From Mollicutes bacterium PWAP (GTDB taxonomy: Bacteria > Bacillota_I > Bacilli_A > Mycoplasmatales > Metamycoplasmataceae), in assembly GCA_019661745.1 (NCBI GenBank), contig JAIFTM010000051.1:1-6815 (forward strand): a DNA stretch of 6,815 nt, given 5' to 3'. The translations under genes were made by a program, and so were the position numbers. Positions 6,652 through 6,815 of this stretch are shown here, piece by piece. Position 1 is the stretch's first letter. Each line of letters opens with the position of its first letter. The notes beneath the pieces are model-generated. The model had not been told where the DNA came from, ran no database searches, and saw nothing but the letters and a program-made list of their open reading frames with translations.

Positions 6652-6726
6652 TGCCCCTTAGCCAAGCGGTAAGGCACCGGTTTTTGGTATCGGCATGCGT
6701 TGGTTCGAATCCAACAGGGGCAGCCA
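6652..6726 (+). tRNA. tRNA-Gln (anticodon UUG)
   Basis: A 75-nt cloverleaf. The acceptor TGCCCCT (6652-6658) pairs with AGGGGCA (6716-6722), followed by discriminator G and an encoded CCA (6724-6726). The anticodon stem CCGGT pairs with ATCGG around loop TTTTGGT, with TTG at 6684-6686. The T arm is GTTGG, TTCGAAT, CCAAC. It starts three bases after tRNA-Tyr, so the two are cotranscribed and separated by processing. Confidence 0.95.
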
Positions 6727-6729
6727 TAT

Positions 6730-6753
6730 CATTCCTATTAAGGGGTGTTTTTT
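6730..6753 (+). terminator. Rho-independent terminator after the tRNA pair
   Basis: CATTCCT (6730-6736) pairs with AGGGGTG (6741-6747), including two T-G pairs, around loop ATTA, followed by six T (6748-6753). It begins three bases after the tRNA-Gln CCA. The remaining bases 6754-6815 are AT-rich, with no gene that I can support. Confidence 0.65.
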
Positions 6754-6815
6754 ATTATATTTTTTATTAAAATTTAACTACATTAACTATAAAATTTTTA
6801 AGCAATAAATAATAT

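Noticed and set aside
6788..6793. TATAAA as a -10 box for a gene beyond the right edge
   Set aside because: There is no -35 and no visible downstream gene, and such matches are frequent in sequence this AT-rich.
1..6815. CRISPR arrays, insertion sequences, phage genes or defence systems
   Set aside because: I saw no spaced repeats, transposase motifs or foreign-looking composition. The window is a housekeeping region.

Overview
The window comes from a mollicute (Mycoplasma in the broad sense). It is very AT-rich, and every recognisable gene reads correctly only if UGA codes for tryptophan. I count 24 in-frame TGA Trp codons against one TGG (2782-2784). Every intact gene ends in TAA. The gene set and order resemble what I recall of the Mycoplasma hominis/Metamycoplasma group, but I cannot name a species from this sequence alone.

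All genes lie on the + strand. In order they are: leucyl aminopeptidase pepA (21-1382); a small lysine-rich membrane-anchored protein of unknown function (1383-1736); rlmH (1775-2206); an ECF-transporter S-component-like membrane protein that runs in frame, with no stop codon, into cysteinyl-tRNA synthetase cysS (2233-4302, inner Met at 3076); rlmB (4284-5108); a decayed gene (5083-5442) followed by a terminator (5452-5472); rpmG (5497-5640), secE (5640-5822) and nusG (5815-6519), tightly packed; tRNA-Tyr(GUA) (6565-6648) and tRNA-Gln(UUG) (6652-6726), both with encoded CCA; and a terminator (6730-6753).

Most of the genes serve translation and gene expression: two 23S rRNA methyltransferases, an aminoacyl-tRNA synthetase, ribosomal protein L33, transcription factor NusG and two tRNAs. 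SecE adds protein export, PepA adds peptide turnover, and the ECF S-component adds vitamin uptake. The order cysS-rlmB-(broken gene)-rpmG-secE-nusG parallels the Bacillus order cysS-mrnC-rlmB-yacP-sigH-rpmG-secE-nusG, so the broken gene sits where sigH would be.

The main points of interest are: the in-frame S-component/CysRS fusion, visible only with the UGA=Trp code and dependent on the length of one A6 tract; two genes (rlmH and the S-component) whose TATAAT box lies exactly 6 nt before the ATG, implying leaderless mRNAs; the decayed gene in the sigH position; an L33 with three of its four zinc-ribbon cysteines; and a terminator hairpin lying between the apparent rpmG promoter and rpmG.
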